Shown: positions 7,865 through 16,437, numbered from the stretch's first letter. The stretch is DNA of 40,120 nt from Anaerolineae bacterium (GCA_022826865.1 JAJDUC010000076.1:1-40120), one strand, 5' to 3'. Numbers and translations are program-made. The notes: generated by a model from the sequence alone, not told the origin.

Positions 7865-8824
7865 TTAGGGCCTGCGCCCAAAATGATGCCGCCGCCAGTG
7901 GCAGAATTGCTGCCATATCCGAGGACTCGTTTGTTCCAATCGGCTATTCATATCGGCAATCATCAGCGGAATATCGGTCGGCTCGACCCAATTCTTGGCA
8001 AGCATGGAGTCAATCAGCCGTCTCAAGTCGCGCTTTGCCACTCGCCGTTCATTCCAACTGAACTTATGGCCGCGATACAGACGGTTAAAGCGGACCAAGC
8101 TCGCATCCGGCGCCTCGCCCCAGAGCCGCTCAAGCCGGCGCTTGCGTATTATCTGCGCATGGCGCTCGCGATAGCTTTTCTCCTGGGCAGTCGGCTGTCT
8201 GTGTATGCGGTACAGATACAAGCCTTCAGCGATGTTGGCAAAGCGAGTTCGCCCCATGAGGCGCAATATCATGTCCATATCCGTACCGGTATGATAGCCC
8301 ATGGATTCGTCATAGCCGCCGATTGCCTGGAGAAGCGGACGCCGAAACATAACCGAAGTGCCCACGAAAGTGTAATCTTCTATGAACTGGCACAACATGA
8401 GATGGGCATGGTGGCGTGGCGGCGTCTTGTGATAGATCAACTGCAAGTCCGCGTCTACAACTTTGGCATGGGTGCCGACCGCGCCGATATCAGGCGCTGT
8501 AAGCAAAAAATCCACTTGCTTTTGCAAGCGCTCCGGCAAGCATATATCGTCGCTATCCATATTTGTTACAAAGTCCCCGCCGGCGGCAGCTATGCCGCGG
8601 TTCCTGGCTGCTGACGGGCCCTGGTTTCGCTCAAGTTGGAAGAATCGAATGCGCCCATCGCGCTTCGAATACTCGCGAATAATCTGAGGCGAGCGATCCT
8701 GTGAGCCGTCATCGACGACGATAAGCTCGAAGTCGCTAAAGGTCTGCGCCAGGATGCTCTCGATGGCGGCGGCGAGGTACTCTTCACCGTTGTATACGGG
8801 CATAATCACTGAAACAAGAGGCAT
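7865..8824 (-). CDS. Family 2 glycosyltransferase, tandem copy 1
   Basis: This is a 319-aa GT-A fold inverting glycosyltransferase, cytoplasmic or membrane-associated, that would add a sugar from a nucleotide donor to a glycan. The N-terminus shows PLVSVIMPVYNGEEYL, the VVDDGS motif (37-41) and the metal-binding DxD motif as DSDD (90-93). The C-terminal half ends in a conserved helical tail with FCHWRRH. It is nearly identical to copy 2 in its first 120 residues and in blocks further on, but clearly different in patches of the acceptor half (for example around residues 128-150 and 205-250). AGGA precedes the ATG. It is the last of three tandem genes on the minus strand. Confidence 0.9.
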   Translation of the reverse strand: MPLVSVIMPVYNGEEYLAAAIESILAQTFSDFELIVVDDGSQDRSPQIIREYSKRDGRIRFFQLERNQGPSAARNRGIAAAGGDFVTNMDSDDICLPERLQKQVDFLLTAPDIGAVGTHAKVVDADLQLIYHKTPPRHHAHLMLCQFIEDYTFVGTSVMFRRPLLQAIGGYDESMGYHTGTDMDMILRLMGRTRFANIAEGLYLYRIHRQPTAQEKSYRERHAQIIRKRRLERLWGEAPDASLVRFNRLYRGHKFSWNERRVAKRDLRRLIDSMLAKNWVEPTDIPLMIADMNSRLEQTSPRIWQQFCHWRRHHFGRRP

Positions 8825-8857
8825 GGCATCCTGTCACAGGCTACATTTATCGCGTCG

Positions 8858-8863
8858 ATTATA
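8858..8863 (-). promoter_or_regulatory. Possible -10 element (TATAAT) before glycosyltransferase copy 1
   Basis: The 39-base spacer between copies 1 and 2 contains a perfect TATAAT on the minus strand, about 34 bases before the copy 1 start. The equivalent spot before copy 2 reads TAAAAT. No clear -35 box is visible, so this is only a candidate. Confidence 0.3.
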
Positions 8864-9823
8864 TCATGCCGGGCGGCCGAAGCGATGCCGCCGCCAGTGG
8901 CAGAACATCTGCCACTGGCGCGGGCTCACCAGTTCCAATCGCCTGTTCATATCGGCAATCATCAGCGGCAAGTCCGCCAGCTCGACCCAGTTTTTGGCAA
9001 GCATGGCGTCAATCAGGCGCCTCAGGTCGCGTTTCGCGGCGCGCCGTTCTTTCCAATTGAGCTTTTCTCGCCAAGATAGACGCTTAAAGCGGACCAAGCT
9101 CGCATCCGGCGCCTCGCCCCAGAGCCGCTCAAGCCGTCGCTTGCGCAGCAACTGCGAGTGGCGCTCGCGTCGACTTTGCGCCCGGGCAGTCGGCTGTCTG
9201 TGCATGCGATACAAGTATAAGTCTTCCGCGATGTTGGCAAAGCGAGTTCGCCCCATCAGGCGTATCACCATGTCCGTATCCCCACCGGTATGATAGCCCA
9301 TAGATTCGTCATAGCCGCCAATAGCCTGGAGAAGCGGACGCCGAAACATAAGCGAAACGTGCGTAAACGGGTTGCCTTCTATGAACTGGTGCAACATGAT
9401 ATGGGCATGATGCCGGGGCGGCCTTTTTTCGAGCAGAAGCTGCAAGTCCGCATCAACTACTTTGGCATGAGTGCCGACCGCGCCGATATCAGGCGCTGAA
9501 AGCAAAAAATCCACTTGCTTTTGCAGGCGCTCGGGCAAGCATATATCGTCGCTATCCATTCCTGTTACAAAGTCCCCCGTGGCGGCGGCTATGCCGCGGT
9601 TCCTGGCTGCTGACGGGCCTTGGTTTCGCTCGAGTTGGAAGAATCGAATGCGCCCATCCCGCTTCGAATATTCGCGAATAATCTGAGGCGAGCGATCCTG
9701 TGAGCCGTCATCGACGGCGATAAGCTCGAAGTCGCTAAAGGTCTGCGTCAAGATGCTCTCGATGGCGGCAGCGAGGTACTCTTCACCGTTGTATACGGGC
9801 ATGATCACCGAAACCAGAGGCAT
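8864..9823 (-). CDS. Family 2 glycosyltransferase, tandem copy 2
   Basis: This 319-aa protein has the same architecture as copy 1, with VDDGS and DSDD at the same positions. Its start and stop lie exactly 999 bases from those of copy 1, so gene and spacer were duplicated as a unit. Near-identity at the N-terminus (donor-binding half) contrasts with a distinct acceptor-side patch (LLLEKRPPRHHAHIM and GNPFTHVSLMF against LIYHKTPPRHHAHLM and DYTFVGTSVMF). This is compatible with different acceptors, or with gene conversion keeping the donor half uniform. Related members build cell-surface polysaccharide. Confidence 0.9.
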   Translation of the reverse strand: MPLVSVIMPVYNGEEYLAAAIESILTQTFSDFELIAVDDGSQDRSPQIIREYSKRDGRIRFFQLERNQGPSAARNRGIAAATGDFVTGMDSDDICLPERLQKQVDFLLSAPDIGAVGTHAKVVDADLQLLLEKRPPRHHAHIMLHQFIEGNPFTHVSLMFRRPLLQAIGGYDESMGYHTGGDTDMVIRLMGRTRFANIAEDLYLYRMHRQPTARAQSRRERHSQLLRKRRLERLWGEAPDASLVRFKRLSWREKLNWKERRAAKRDLRRLIDAMLAKNWVELADLPLMIADMNRRLELVSPRQWQMFCHWRRHRFGRPA

Positions 9824-9862
9824 GGCATCCTGTCACAGGCTACATTTATCGCGTCGATTTTA

Positions 9863-10837
9863 TCATTCCGGGCGGCCGAAGCGATGCCGCCGCCAGTGGC
9901 AGAACATCTGCCAAAGGCGCGGGCTCACCAGTTCCAGACGGCGATTCATCGCCGCTTCCAGAAGCGGCCTTTCGTCTGGCTCGACCCATTTGGCGGCGAT
10001 CATCGAGTCGATCAAACGGATGAGGTCCCGTTTCGCCGCCCGGCGTTCGCGCCAACTCAGCTTGGACGAAGGTCTTACCTTGGCGACCCGGTCCAATACC
10101 TCCTTCGGCGCCTCGCCCCAGAGCCGTTCAAACCGGCGCGACATTATCAATATCGTGTCCTGCCGGCGCTTGTCGCCTCCCTCGGCCGTAACCTGACGTC
10201 CATGGCGCCTGTATATATACAGGCATTCCGGGATGTTGGCAAAGCGCGTCCGCCCCATTAGGCGTGTCATCAAATCACTGTCGGGGCCATAGCGCAAGGA
10301 GCTGTCATAATGGCCGGCAATCTCAAAAAGTTCTCGGCGCAACATGATTGAAGCATGTACGAAAGGAACACCGCCAACACCGCCAACAAATTGTTCAAAC
10401 AGAATCAGCGCGTGAGACAGTGGCGGTCTGTGATCAAATAAGCGCTTCAAGTTCTCATCCACCACTTTGGTATAAGTGCCGACCCCGCCATATTCCTGAT
10501 TCGAATGCAGATATTCCACTTGTTTCTGCAGGCGCTCCGGCAAACATAAATCGTCGCAGTCCAGTGAAGTGATGAACTCGCCGTTTGCGTTGGCGACGCC
10601 GTGATTGCGAGCCGCGGCTTCGCCATTATTATGTTCCAGTTGGAAGAAACGAACGCGGTCATCGCGCTTCGTATAGGCGCGAATGATCTCAGCCGAAGCA
10701 TCTCTTGAGCCATCGTCCACGACGACGAGTTCAAAATCGGTATAGGTCTGCGCCAGGACGCTGTCGATCGCCTCCGCGAGAAAACGCTCGCCATTGTATA
10801 CCGGCATGATAATAGAAACGAGCGCGCGCGGGGGCAA
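9863..10837 (-). CDS. Family 2 glycosyltransferase, tandem copy 3 (TTG start)
   Basis: This 324-aa member is the most divergent of the three. It keeps VVDDGS and a DCDD version of the DxD motif (93-96), as well as the MGRTRFANIPE, ERLWGEAP and RQMFCHWRRHRFGRP-type tail blocks. Its stop is again spaced 999 bases from that of copy 2. The frame is closed upstream by a TAA and holds no ATG or GTG before the conserved PVYNG block. The start is therefore taken as TTG at 10837, with GAGAGAA as a weak ribosome binding site. It is the first gene of the tandem set on the minus strand and probably the oldest copy. Confidence 0.87.
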   Translation of the reverse strand: MPPRALVSIIMPVYNGERFLAEAIDSVLAQTYTDFELVVVDDGSRDASAEIIRAYTKRDDRVRFFQLEHNNGEAAARNHGVANANGEFITSLDCDDLCLPERLQKQVEYLHSNQEYGGVGTYTKVVDENLKRLFDHRPPLSHALILFEQFVGGVGGVPFVHASIMLRRELFEIAGHYDSSLRYGPDSDLMTRLMGRTRFANIPECLYIYRRHGRQVTAEGGDKRRQDTILIMSRRFERLWGEAPKEVLDRVAKVRPSSKLSWRERRAAKRDLIRLIDSMIAAKWVEPDERPLLEAAMNRRLELVSPRLWQMFCHWRRHRFGRPE

Positions 10838-11043
10838 TTGTTCTCTCGGGTTGCTCCATGAACTGCATTAGCTTTGTAAAATACAATATAAGGTTTAACA
10901 GCTTCAAGAGGCAAAAAATTGGCTGCCATATCGGCACCGTGGAAGAGCCCCGCATCAGCAAAGTGGAACAAACGGAGCGCATTGACATTTGCAGCCGGCC
11001 ATCGTTAGAATCCAGCCTGAGGATTCTTCAGCGCGAGGCGATA

Positions 11044-11445
11044 ATGCCCGAACCAGCTATCAAGACCGTCGGCGGCAACGGAAGTTTCGAAGATGTGATC
11101 GCCCAAGCCCCGCCGGAAATCCAGCAACTCGCCCGCGGCGCCCGCAGCCTGTTGGCCGATGTCATGCCCGGCATCACCGAGGTGCCCTGGGCCAGGCAGA
11201 AGATCGCCGGTTATGGCGTCGGCCCCAAAAAGATGTCGGAACATTTCTGTTACGTCGCGCCCTTCAAGAAGCACCTCAACCTTGGTTTCTTCTATGGCGC
11301 GCGCTTGCCCGATCCGCAAAACCTGCTGGAAGGTTCCGGAAACGATCTGCGGCACATCAAGATCCGGGCGGCGGCGGACCTGGAAAAGCCGGCGGTACGC
11401 AAGCTGATTGAAGAGGCCAGTTCTTACCTTCCCAAACTGCAATGA
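11044..11445 (+). CDS. DUF1801 (YdhG-like) protein
   Basis: This 133-aa protein carries the DUF1801 pattern: an N-terminal SFEDVIAQAPPEIQQLARGARSLL helix, VPWARQKIAGYGVG, and FCYVAPFKKHLNLGFFYGA followed by a LEGSGNDLRHIKI segment. Family members are small alpha/beta proteins related in fold to frataxin-like iron chaperones; their role here is unknown. The frame is open further upstream to 10858, but the extra 62 residues are low in similarity to anything. The ATG at 11044 has GCGAGGCG upstream and begins just before the domain. The next gene starts within its stop codon region (ATGA overlap), indicating translational coupling. Confidence 0.82.
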   Translation: MPEPAIKTVGGNGSFEDVIAQAPPEIQQLARGARSLLADVMPGITEVPWARQKIAGYGVGPKKMSEHFCYVAPFKKHLNLGFFYGARLPDPQNLLEGSGNDLRHIKIRAAADLEKPAVRKLIEEASSYLPKLQ

Positions 11446-11975
11446 CCGGCCCCCGGGCTGACGCGCTGGCGCAAGCCCTGTTCGATTTCGATGGCAAGCG
11501 GACCGGCCCCCTGGAACGTTTTGCCTGGGCGCACAGCGCTGACGCGAGTTTAATTGCGGAACTCTGCGATTTCGCCGCCAGCGACGATCCTAACCTGCAA
11601 ACAGCGGCGACCTGGCTGCTCAAGCGTTTCGGCGTGACCGGCGAGCAGTTGTCTTCAAGCCAAAGTGAAACGCTCTTGGGCCTCCTCATTCAGGACAGCG
11701 GCTGGCTGCCGCGCATACATGTCCTGCAAATGATGGATACACTGGTTGTGCCAGCGTCGATGGCCGCGCCCCTGATGAATGCGCTGACCGCACAAGCCCG
11801 CGGCGCCAACACCTTCATCCGCGCCTGGAGCGTCCACGGCGCTGTTGCGTTGGCCGAGCAAAGGCCCGCCTACCGCGCCAACGTCTTGGATCTGCTGGCC
11901 GCGGCCGAGCAGGATGAGGCGGCTTCCGTGCGCGCCCGTATCCGGCAGCTGCGCAAAAACTACAACTGGCTATAA
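11442..11975 (+). CDS. Alpha-helical, HEAT-like protein coupled to the DUF1801 gene
   Basis: This 177-aa protein is predicted to be almost all helical and rich in Ala and Leu. Repeated units of paired helices (LIAELCDFAASDDPNLQTAA, IRAWSVHGAVALAEQRPAY, VLDLLAAAEQDEAASVRARI) recall HEAT/armadillo-type repeats, which usually act as protein-binding scaffolds. No catalytic motif is seen. It overlaps the preceding gene by 4 bases (ATGA), so the two are expressed together and may act together. The specific function is unknown. Confidence 0.7.
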   Translation: MTGPRADALAQALFDFDGKRTGPLERFAWAHSADASLIAELCDFAASDDPNLQTAATWLLKRFGVTGEQLSSSQSETLLGLLIQDSGWLPRIHVLQMMDTLVVPASMAAPLMNALTAQARGANTFIRAWSVHGAVALAEQRPAYRANVLDLLAAAEQDEAASVRARIRQLRKNYNWL

Positions 11976-11990
11976 GCTGGACCGGTCGAG

Positions 11991-12914
11991 CTAGTTGCTC
12001 AAAGCCCTGATTTTGCCGAAGAGATCGCGGAAGATCGGATCGCGATGGACAAAATTCGCCACGCGCAGCAAGTGCCGCGAGCGATCGAAGCTCCAGGTCA
12101 CCTGGTCGGTCAGCAGCGGGCTGTGCACCAGATCGCTCGGTACCCAGTCGCCGTTGATCAGCCAGGCGATTGTTGAAATATCCCAGATGACGCTGGATAC
12201 GCCGAAAGCATCGGGCCGGTATTCGGCGAAGATCTGACACAGATAATCGCCGACGCCGCTCGTTCCGCCGATGAAGGTTTGCAATTCCGGCAGCGTCGTC
12301 AACAGATGCGAGGTCACGCCATAGCAGGGCACGATGACGAATGGCACGCCAGAGTCCAGCGCGACCTGCGCCGCCGGCACATCCTGCGCCAGGTTGAATT
12401 CACGGCTGTGTGGCCAGTTCAAATTGTGCCCGCCCAGCCAGACAACAACGATATTGCGAATGATTTCCGGTTCAAGCAGCAGCGCCGACGCCACATTCGT
12501 AATCGCGCCGATGGCAACGACGTAGAGCGGGTCGTCAGCCGGGCTGGCGAGCGCCTTGTCGATGAGATCGCGGACGGCGGCATTATCCTGCGCCTGGCGC
12601 TTCTCCCCCAGGTATGCGGTAGAGCCGCGAAAGGCGAAACCATCGGCGGGCCGCCCCAGGAAGTCCAGCAGCCGCAAGATTTCTTCGTAGCTCTTTTCCA
12701 TGCCATCAGCCGGCCCGGTCGACCGGCTGTTGTGAAAAGGCGCGGCATAGACCGCTTCCACCGACATTTCCTCCGGCGAAAGCAGCGCATAAGTTAAGGC
12801 GAATTGGTCGTCAATTTCGTTGTAGGTGTCCGTATCGAGGACCATCCGCACGCGGCGACTAGGCGGCGCCAAACGGCCAATGCGAAAGGCTTCGCTCAAT
12901 TCTGGAAATGTCAT
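11991..12914 (-). CDS. Nucleoside hydrolase (inosine/uridine-type family)
   Basis: This 307-aa enzyme is of the IU nucleoside hydrolase family, which cleaves the N-glycosidic bond of ribonucleosides using a bound calcium ion. The calcium-binding N-terminal motif reads DTDTYNEIDDQFAL (Asp27, Asp29, Asp35, Asp36). An EFNLAQDVPAA segment corresponds to the ribose-binding EFN..DP block. The C-terminal metal/base segment is VIWDIST, where many members have HDP; a missing His there could alter base preference. AAGGG precedes the ATG. The gene lies downstream of the terminator of the binding-protein cluster, so a link to nucleoside uptake is only a suggestion. Confidence 0.83.
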   Translation of the reverse strand: MTFPELSEAFRIGRLAPPSRRVRMVLDTDTYNEIDDQFALTYALLSPEEMSVEAVYAAPFHNSRSTGPADGMEKSYEEILRLLDFLGRPADGFAFRGSTAYLGEKRQAQDNAAVRDLIDKALASPADDPLYVVAIGAITNVASALLLEPEIIRNIVVVWLGGHNLNWPHSREFNLAQDVPAAQVALDSGVPFVIVPCYGVTSHLLTTLPELQTFIGGTSGVGDYLCQIFAEYRPDAFGVSSVIWDISTIAWLINGDWVPSDLVHSPLLTDQVTWSFDRSRHLLRVANFVHRDPIFRDLFGKIRALSN

Positions 12915-12954
12915 TGTCGGCTACCCTTCGATTTTTGCCACAAAACTTTGCCAC

Positions 12955-12983
12955 AAAAAATGGGCGGGCATTTTGCCCGCCCA
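12955..12983 (-). terminator. Rho-independent terminator of the binding-protein cluster
   Basis: A perfect 8-bp stem GGGCGGGC/GCCCGCCC with an ATTTT loop is followed on the minus strand by a run of Ts (AAAAAA at 12955-12960 on the plus strand). It lies 46 bases after the stop at 13029 of the third binding-protein gene. Confidence 0.88.
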
Positions 12984-13028
12984 ATGCAGTATATAGATTG
13001 TAGCGCTTTCAGATGTGGAGGCGCGGAA

Positions 13029-14366
13029 CTACGGCGACGTGCCCGGCTCAATGTAGCTCGTGCCATGCGTCTGATACAGCGGCGGATAGATCACGGCGGC
13101 GTCAAGAGCGTCCTGGTCCTGCTCGAAGTATTGCATCATCACCACGATCGGGTCGGGCCATTGATGCCACATAAAGCTGGGCGTGCCCTCCGGCAAGTCG
13201 GGATTATGGCTGCCGAACTTGAAGTAATAGCGCCCCTGCGAGAGTTCGACATCGATCGTTTCCAGCGCGGCGACGATGGCGGCGCCGTCGCTATAGGTGT
13301 CGGCCAGGTCCATCGCTTCCGCCATCAGGCGAACGCTGTCGTAAGGCTCCATCGCGAAGCTCGGCGCCACCCCGCCCCACTGCTCGCGGTAATTCGCGTT
13401 TAATTCATGCGCCAGGTCATTGAAGAGGGCTGGCGTAGCGCCAACTCGGGTGAAGGCGCAATAGTTGCCATCGGGCACCGCCGCCCAGAACTGACTGGAA
13501 TCGCCCGCGAAGCTCTCGGCGATGCAGATCGTATCCGCGCTGGGCGTGATTCCCAGCTCCGCCATTTGCTGGTTGAGGTTGAAGCCGGTCTCCCCGGTGA
13601 CCAGAACGTGGATGGCGTCCGGCGGCTCGGGACGAGCCTGCACCCGGCTGAGGATGGGGACGAAATCTTCCGTGCCCAGCTCAACGTTGTATTGCTCGAC
13701 GGTGATGCCGGCCGCTTCCAGCAGCGCCCTTTCATCGGCTGCGGCGGGTATGCCATAATCGGTATTTTCGGTCATGATGATCACATCTTCCAAGCCCAAG
13801 TCAATGATCCAATCCACAGCGACCGTAGCGACCATGGAATTGGCTGGAGAAGTGCGGAAGATGTAATCTGTGCCATCCTCAATGCGCGGCGGTCTTCCTT
13901 CGTATTCGACGATGCCGTTGGCGGTGATATTGTCGTTCCAGGGTCCGCCGAATAGAGTCGGAATCTGATTCTCCTGCGTTAATTTCATCAGCGCCAGCGC
14001 CACAGCGCTATGATAACCGCCGACCACGCCATGCACCCTGTCTTCGAATATCCAGCGATCCGCCAGCGCCTGCCCGCGTTCGGAGATGCCTTCGGAATCG
14101 CCTGTCAGCACTTCCAAGCGATGGTTGACGCCGGCGATATCAATGCCGCAATCGTCGTTAATATCGGCGGCCGCCTGCTGGAAAGCCCAGTCAATGATGA
14201 CACCGGCGCCCGTCGCCCCCGGCGGGGAAAGCGGCGCGATGCCGCCCAGTCTGATCGTCTCCTCAGCGAATTCACAGTGGCCGTCGGCGCGCGCAAAACC
14301 CGTAAACGCCAGTATCAGAACAATCAACGCGGCAAGAAGAACATAAGTAGTAGATTCGCGCATCAT
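13029..14366 (-). CDS. LivK-type ABC transporter substrate-binding protein, copy C
   Basis: This is a 445-aa periplasmic-binding-fold type I protein of the branched-chain amino acid/amide family. It has an N-terminal hydrophobic signal segment (about residues 8-27, ending FARADGHC), the ETIRLGGIAPLSPPG opening strand, and EVLTGDSEGISERGQALADR. Four cysteines are shared with the two paralogues, in HCEFAEE, DDCGIDI, TICIAE and NYCAF, and may form disulfides in the exported protein. An AAGGAG site lies before tandem ATGs. No permease or ATPase genes lie in the window, so it either serves a transporter encoded elsewhere or works as a sensor input. The ligand is unknown. Confidence 0.87.
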   Translation of the reverse strand: MMRESTTYVLLAALIVLILAFTGFARADGHCEFAEETIRLGGIAPLSPPGATGAGVIIDWAFQQAAADINDDCGIDIAGVNHRLEVLTGDSEGISERGQALADRWIFEDRVHGVVGGYHSAVALALMKLTQENQIPTLFGGPWNDNITANGIVEYEGRPPRIEDGTDYIFRTSPANSMVATVAVDWIIDLGLEDVIIMTENTDYGIPAAADERALLEAAGITVEQYNVELGTEDFVPILSRVQARPEPPDAIHVLVTGETGFNLNQQMAELGITPSADTICIAESFAGDSSQFWAAVPDGNYCAFTRVGATPALFNDLAHELNANYREQWGGVAPSFAMEPYDSVRLMAEAMDLADTYSDGAAIVAALETIDVELSQGRYYFKFGSHNPDLPEGTPSFMWHQWPDPIVVMMQYFEQDQDALDAAVIYPPLYQTHGTSYIEPGTSP

Positions 14367-14742
14367 AATGTTAGTCTCCTTCTAAATTTACAGAGATGGA
14401 AATCCCTGATTTCAGAATATCATACTTTGACAATATTCCAAAATTCTAACGAGGCGCGGGACTGTCTATATTTAGTGGACACTCTTGAATGCCGAGCTTG
14501 TCACAGGTTAATTCACCACAGAGACACAGAAGTAAACGCAAGTAAGTAATGCGAAATTCAGCATAAGGTCGATATGTAGACTGTGTGTCGCCCGAAAATC
14601 CGCGCTTGTGTCGGCGGGCGACCGAATCGCCCCTACACCGTTCTTCAGATTTTGCACGACTTACTTGCGTTTACTTCTGTGCCCTTTGTGTCTCTCGCGT
14701 CCGCTTCCCAATTTCATTCACGTCTGAAACTGCGCGTTTCGT
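14367..14742. other. Intergenic region holding a palindromic repeat element
   Basis: No gene is supported. The right-hand part is the promoter side of copy C's gene, with AT-rich sequence around 14400-14450. The rest is occupied by the MITE-like element at 14527-14679. Sequence just outside the element (TTCACCACAGAGACACAG at about 14511) resembles widely dispersed intergenic repeats. Confidence 0.6.
14527..14679. repeat. MITE-like element with 21-bp perfect terminal inverted repeats
   Basis: CAGAAGTAAACGCAAGTAAGT at 14527-14547 is found perfectly inverted at 14659-14679. The interior (14551-14651) includes a hairpin, GGGCGACCGAATCGCCC. It recurs almost exactly, in opposite orientation, at 16158-16258. 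It has no coding capacity. The size of 153 bases and the inverted ends fit a non-autonomous mobile element or a repetitive extragenic palindrome. Confidence 0.82.
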
Positions 14743-16062
14743 CTAGCTGCCCGGCGCGATATAAGAAGTGCCGTGGGTTTGATAGACTGGCGGATAGACG
14801 ACGGCGGCGTCCAGGGAACTCTGCCCAAATTCAAAGTATTGCATGACGGTAATGATGGGATCGGGCCATTGATGCCACATGAATTTCGGCACATCTTCGG
14901 GCAGGTCCGGGTTGTGGCTGCCATATTCGAAGTAATAGCGCCCCTGGGTCAATTCCACATCTGATGTTTCCAGCGCGGCGACAATGGCGTCGGGGTCGCC
15001 GAAGGCGCCGGCCCGCTCCATCGCGTCCGCCAGCAGCAGTACGCTGTCATAAGGCTCCATGGCGAAGCTGGGCGCGGTATCGTTCCAGTATGCTTCATAC
15101 TTCCGGTTGAGCTCGGCGGCCCTCTCGCTGAAAAGAGAAGGAATGACGCCGGTGCGGTTGAATGCGCAATAATTGCCGTCTTCCACGCTTGCCCAGAACT
15201 GCGTCGACTGCTCGGCATCATAGCCGGCGATGCAAATCGTGTCTTGGCTGGGCGCTATGCCCAGTTCCGCCATCTGCTGGTTGAGATTGAGGGCGGTATC
15301 GCCGGTGATGATGATATGGATGGCGTCGGTCGGTTCCGGGCGCAACTCGATGCGGCTGAGAATAGGAACAAAGTCTTCCGTGCCCAACTCAATATTGAAT
15401 TGCTCGACGCGCATGCCGGCCGCTTCCAGCCGGGCTTTCTCGTCGGCCGCGGCCGGCTGCCCAAAGTCTGTGTTTTCGGCCAGGATGATCACATCGTCAA
15501 CACCGAGCGAGATGAGCCAATCGGCGATCACCGCGCCCACCATCGTCCAGGACGGCGAAATGCGGAAGATGTAATCCACGCCGTCATTGACGCGCGGCGG
15601 CCGGCCTTCATATTCGATGATGCCGTTGGCGGTGACGTTGTCGTTCCAGGGACCGCCCCAAACCGTCGGGATGCGGTTTTCCTGCAAGATGCCCATCGCC
15701 GCCAGCGCCACCGCACTGTGGAAACCGGCGACCGCGCCGTGAATGCCCTCGTCAAATATGAAGCGTTCCGCCACCGCCTGCCCGCGTTCTGAGATGCCTT
15801 CGGTATCCCCGGTGATGACCTCCAGCCGATGGTTGACGCCATTGATCTTGATGCCGCATTCGGCGTTGATGTCGTCGGCAGCCTGCTGCACCGCCCAGTC
15901 GATGACGACGCCGGCCAACACCGCCCCGGGCGCTGATAGCGGGGCGAAGGCGCCAAACTTGATGACCTCGTCGGCGAAGTTACAATCGGTCTCTGCCTCT
16001 GCCGCGCTCATGGGCAACAGGAACAGCGCCGCCAGCAGAAATATCATCCCGAGCTTGTTCAT
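14743..16062 (-). CDS. LivK-type ABC transporter substrate-binding protein, copy B
   Basis: This 439-aa paralogue of copies A and C has a classic signal peptide (MNKLGMIFLLAALFLLPMSAAEAE). The same ligand-domain order and the same four cysteines follow (DCNFADE, AECGIKI, TICIAG, NYCAF). The C-terminus ends in the shared FMWHQWPDPI and YQTHGTSYI blocks. The start has a very strong GGAGGAGG site. The gene is bracketed by two inverted copies of a 101-bp repeat at 14551-14651 and 16158-16258, so it has probably moved or been duplicated with them. The ligand is unknown; differences from the paralogues are spread through the ligand-facing lobes. Confidence 0.87.
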   Translation of the reverse strand: MNKLGMIFLLAALFLLPMSAAEAETDCNFADEVIKFGAFAPLSAPGAVLAGVVIDWAVQQAADDINAECGIKINGVNHRLEVITGDTEGISERGQAVAERFIFDEGIHGAVAGFHSAVALAAMGILQENRIPTVWGGPWNDNVTANGIIEYEGRPPRVNDGVDYIFRISPSWTMVGAVIADWLISLGVDDVIILAENTDFGQPAAADEKARLEAAGMRVEQFNIELGTEDFVPILSRIELRPEPTDAIHIIITGDTALNLNQQMAELGIAPSQDTICIAGYDAEQSTQFWASVEDGNYCAFNRTGVIPSLFSERAAELNRKYEAYWNDTAPSFAMEPYDSVLLLADAMERAGAFGDPDAIVAALETSDVELTQGRYYFEYGSHNPDLPEDVPKFMWHQWPDPIITVMQYFEFGQSSLDAAVVYPPVYQTHGTSYIAPGS

Positions 16063-16437
16063 AGCCTCCTCCTAACTGTCCTTCTAACAGGAGCGCATGT
16101 CCTCAGCGCTCTTTCATCACGATGGCGGCGGAAGTAACACCGGGAAAGTAATGCAACAATCTGAAGAACGGTGTAGGGGCGATTCGATCGCCCGCCGACA
16201 CAAGCGCGAATTTTCGGGCGACGCACAGCCTACATATCGACCTTATGCTGAATTTCGCATAATTTACTTGGTGTTACTGAGAATCGTATCAATGAAAAGA
16301 ATGAAAATCTGGCATGCCGCTTCATTGCGCTCTCCCCAAAACATCGCTGCGCGCGGACCCGGCGCTTCTGGTATGCCGCGGCGTCGCCAAGTCCGCGATT
16401 TTTGTATGACAACTATTTGCCGCCAAGAGGAAACAAC
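16063..16437. other. Intergenic region holding the inverted repeat copy
   Basis: No gene is supported between binding-protein copies B and A. The 101-bp repeat at 16158-16258 fills the centre. The flank to about 16437 shows no ribosome binding sites or conserved frames. Confidence 0.5.
16158..16258. repeat. Inverted copy of the 14.6-kb intergenic repeat
   Basis: The reverse complement of these 101 bases matches 14551-14651 with only about four or five substitutions (for example GCTGTGCGTCG against ACTGTGTGTCG). The 21-bp outer arms of the other copy are only partly recognisable here (CAAGTAAATTAT against CAAGTAAGTAAT), so this copy is more decayed at its ends. Confidence 0.88.

Larger units (their letters stand above)
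7865..10837 (-). repeat. Tandem array of three ~1-kb glycosyltransferase units
   Basis: Gene stops lie at 7865, 8864 and 9863, a constant step of 999 bases. The spacer, including GGCATCCTGTCACAGGC and the TTTATCGCGTCGATT stretch, is repeated with the genes between copies 1-2 and 2-3. Copies 1 and 2 are the most alike; copy 3 is older. Unequal crossing-over between direct repeats is the likely origin. Confidence 0.88.

Noticed and set aside
10858..11043. N-terminal extension of the DUF1801 protein
   Set aside because: The residues show no domain similarity, and the ATG at 11044 has a better ribosome binding site and fits the family start.
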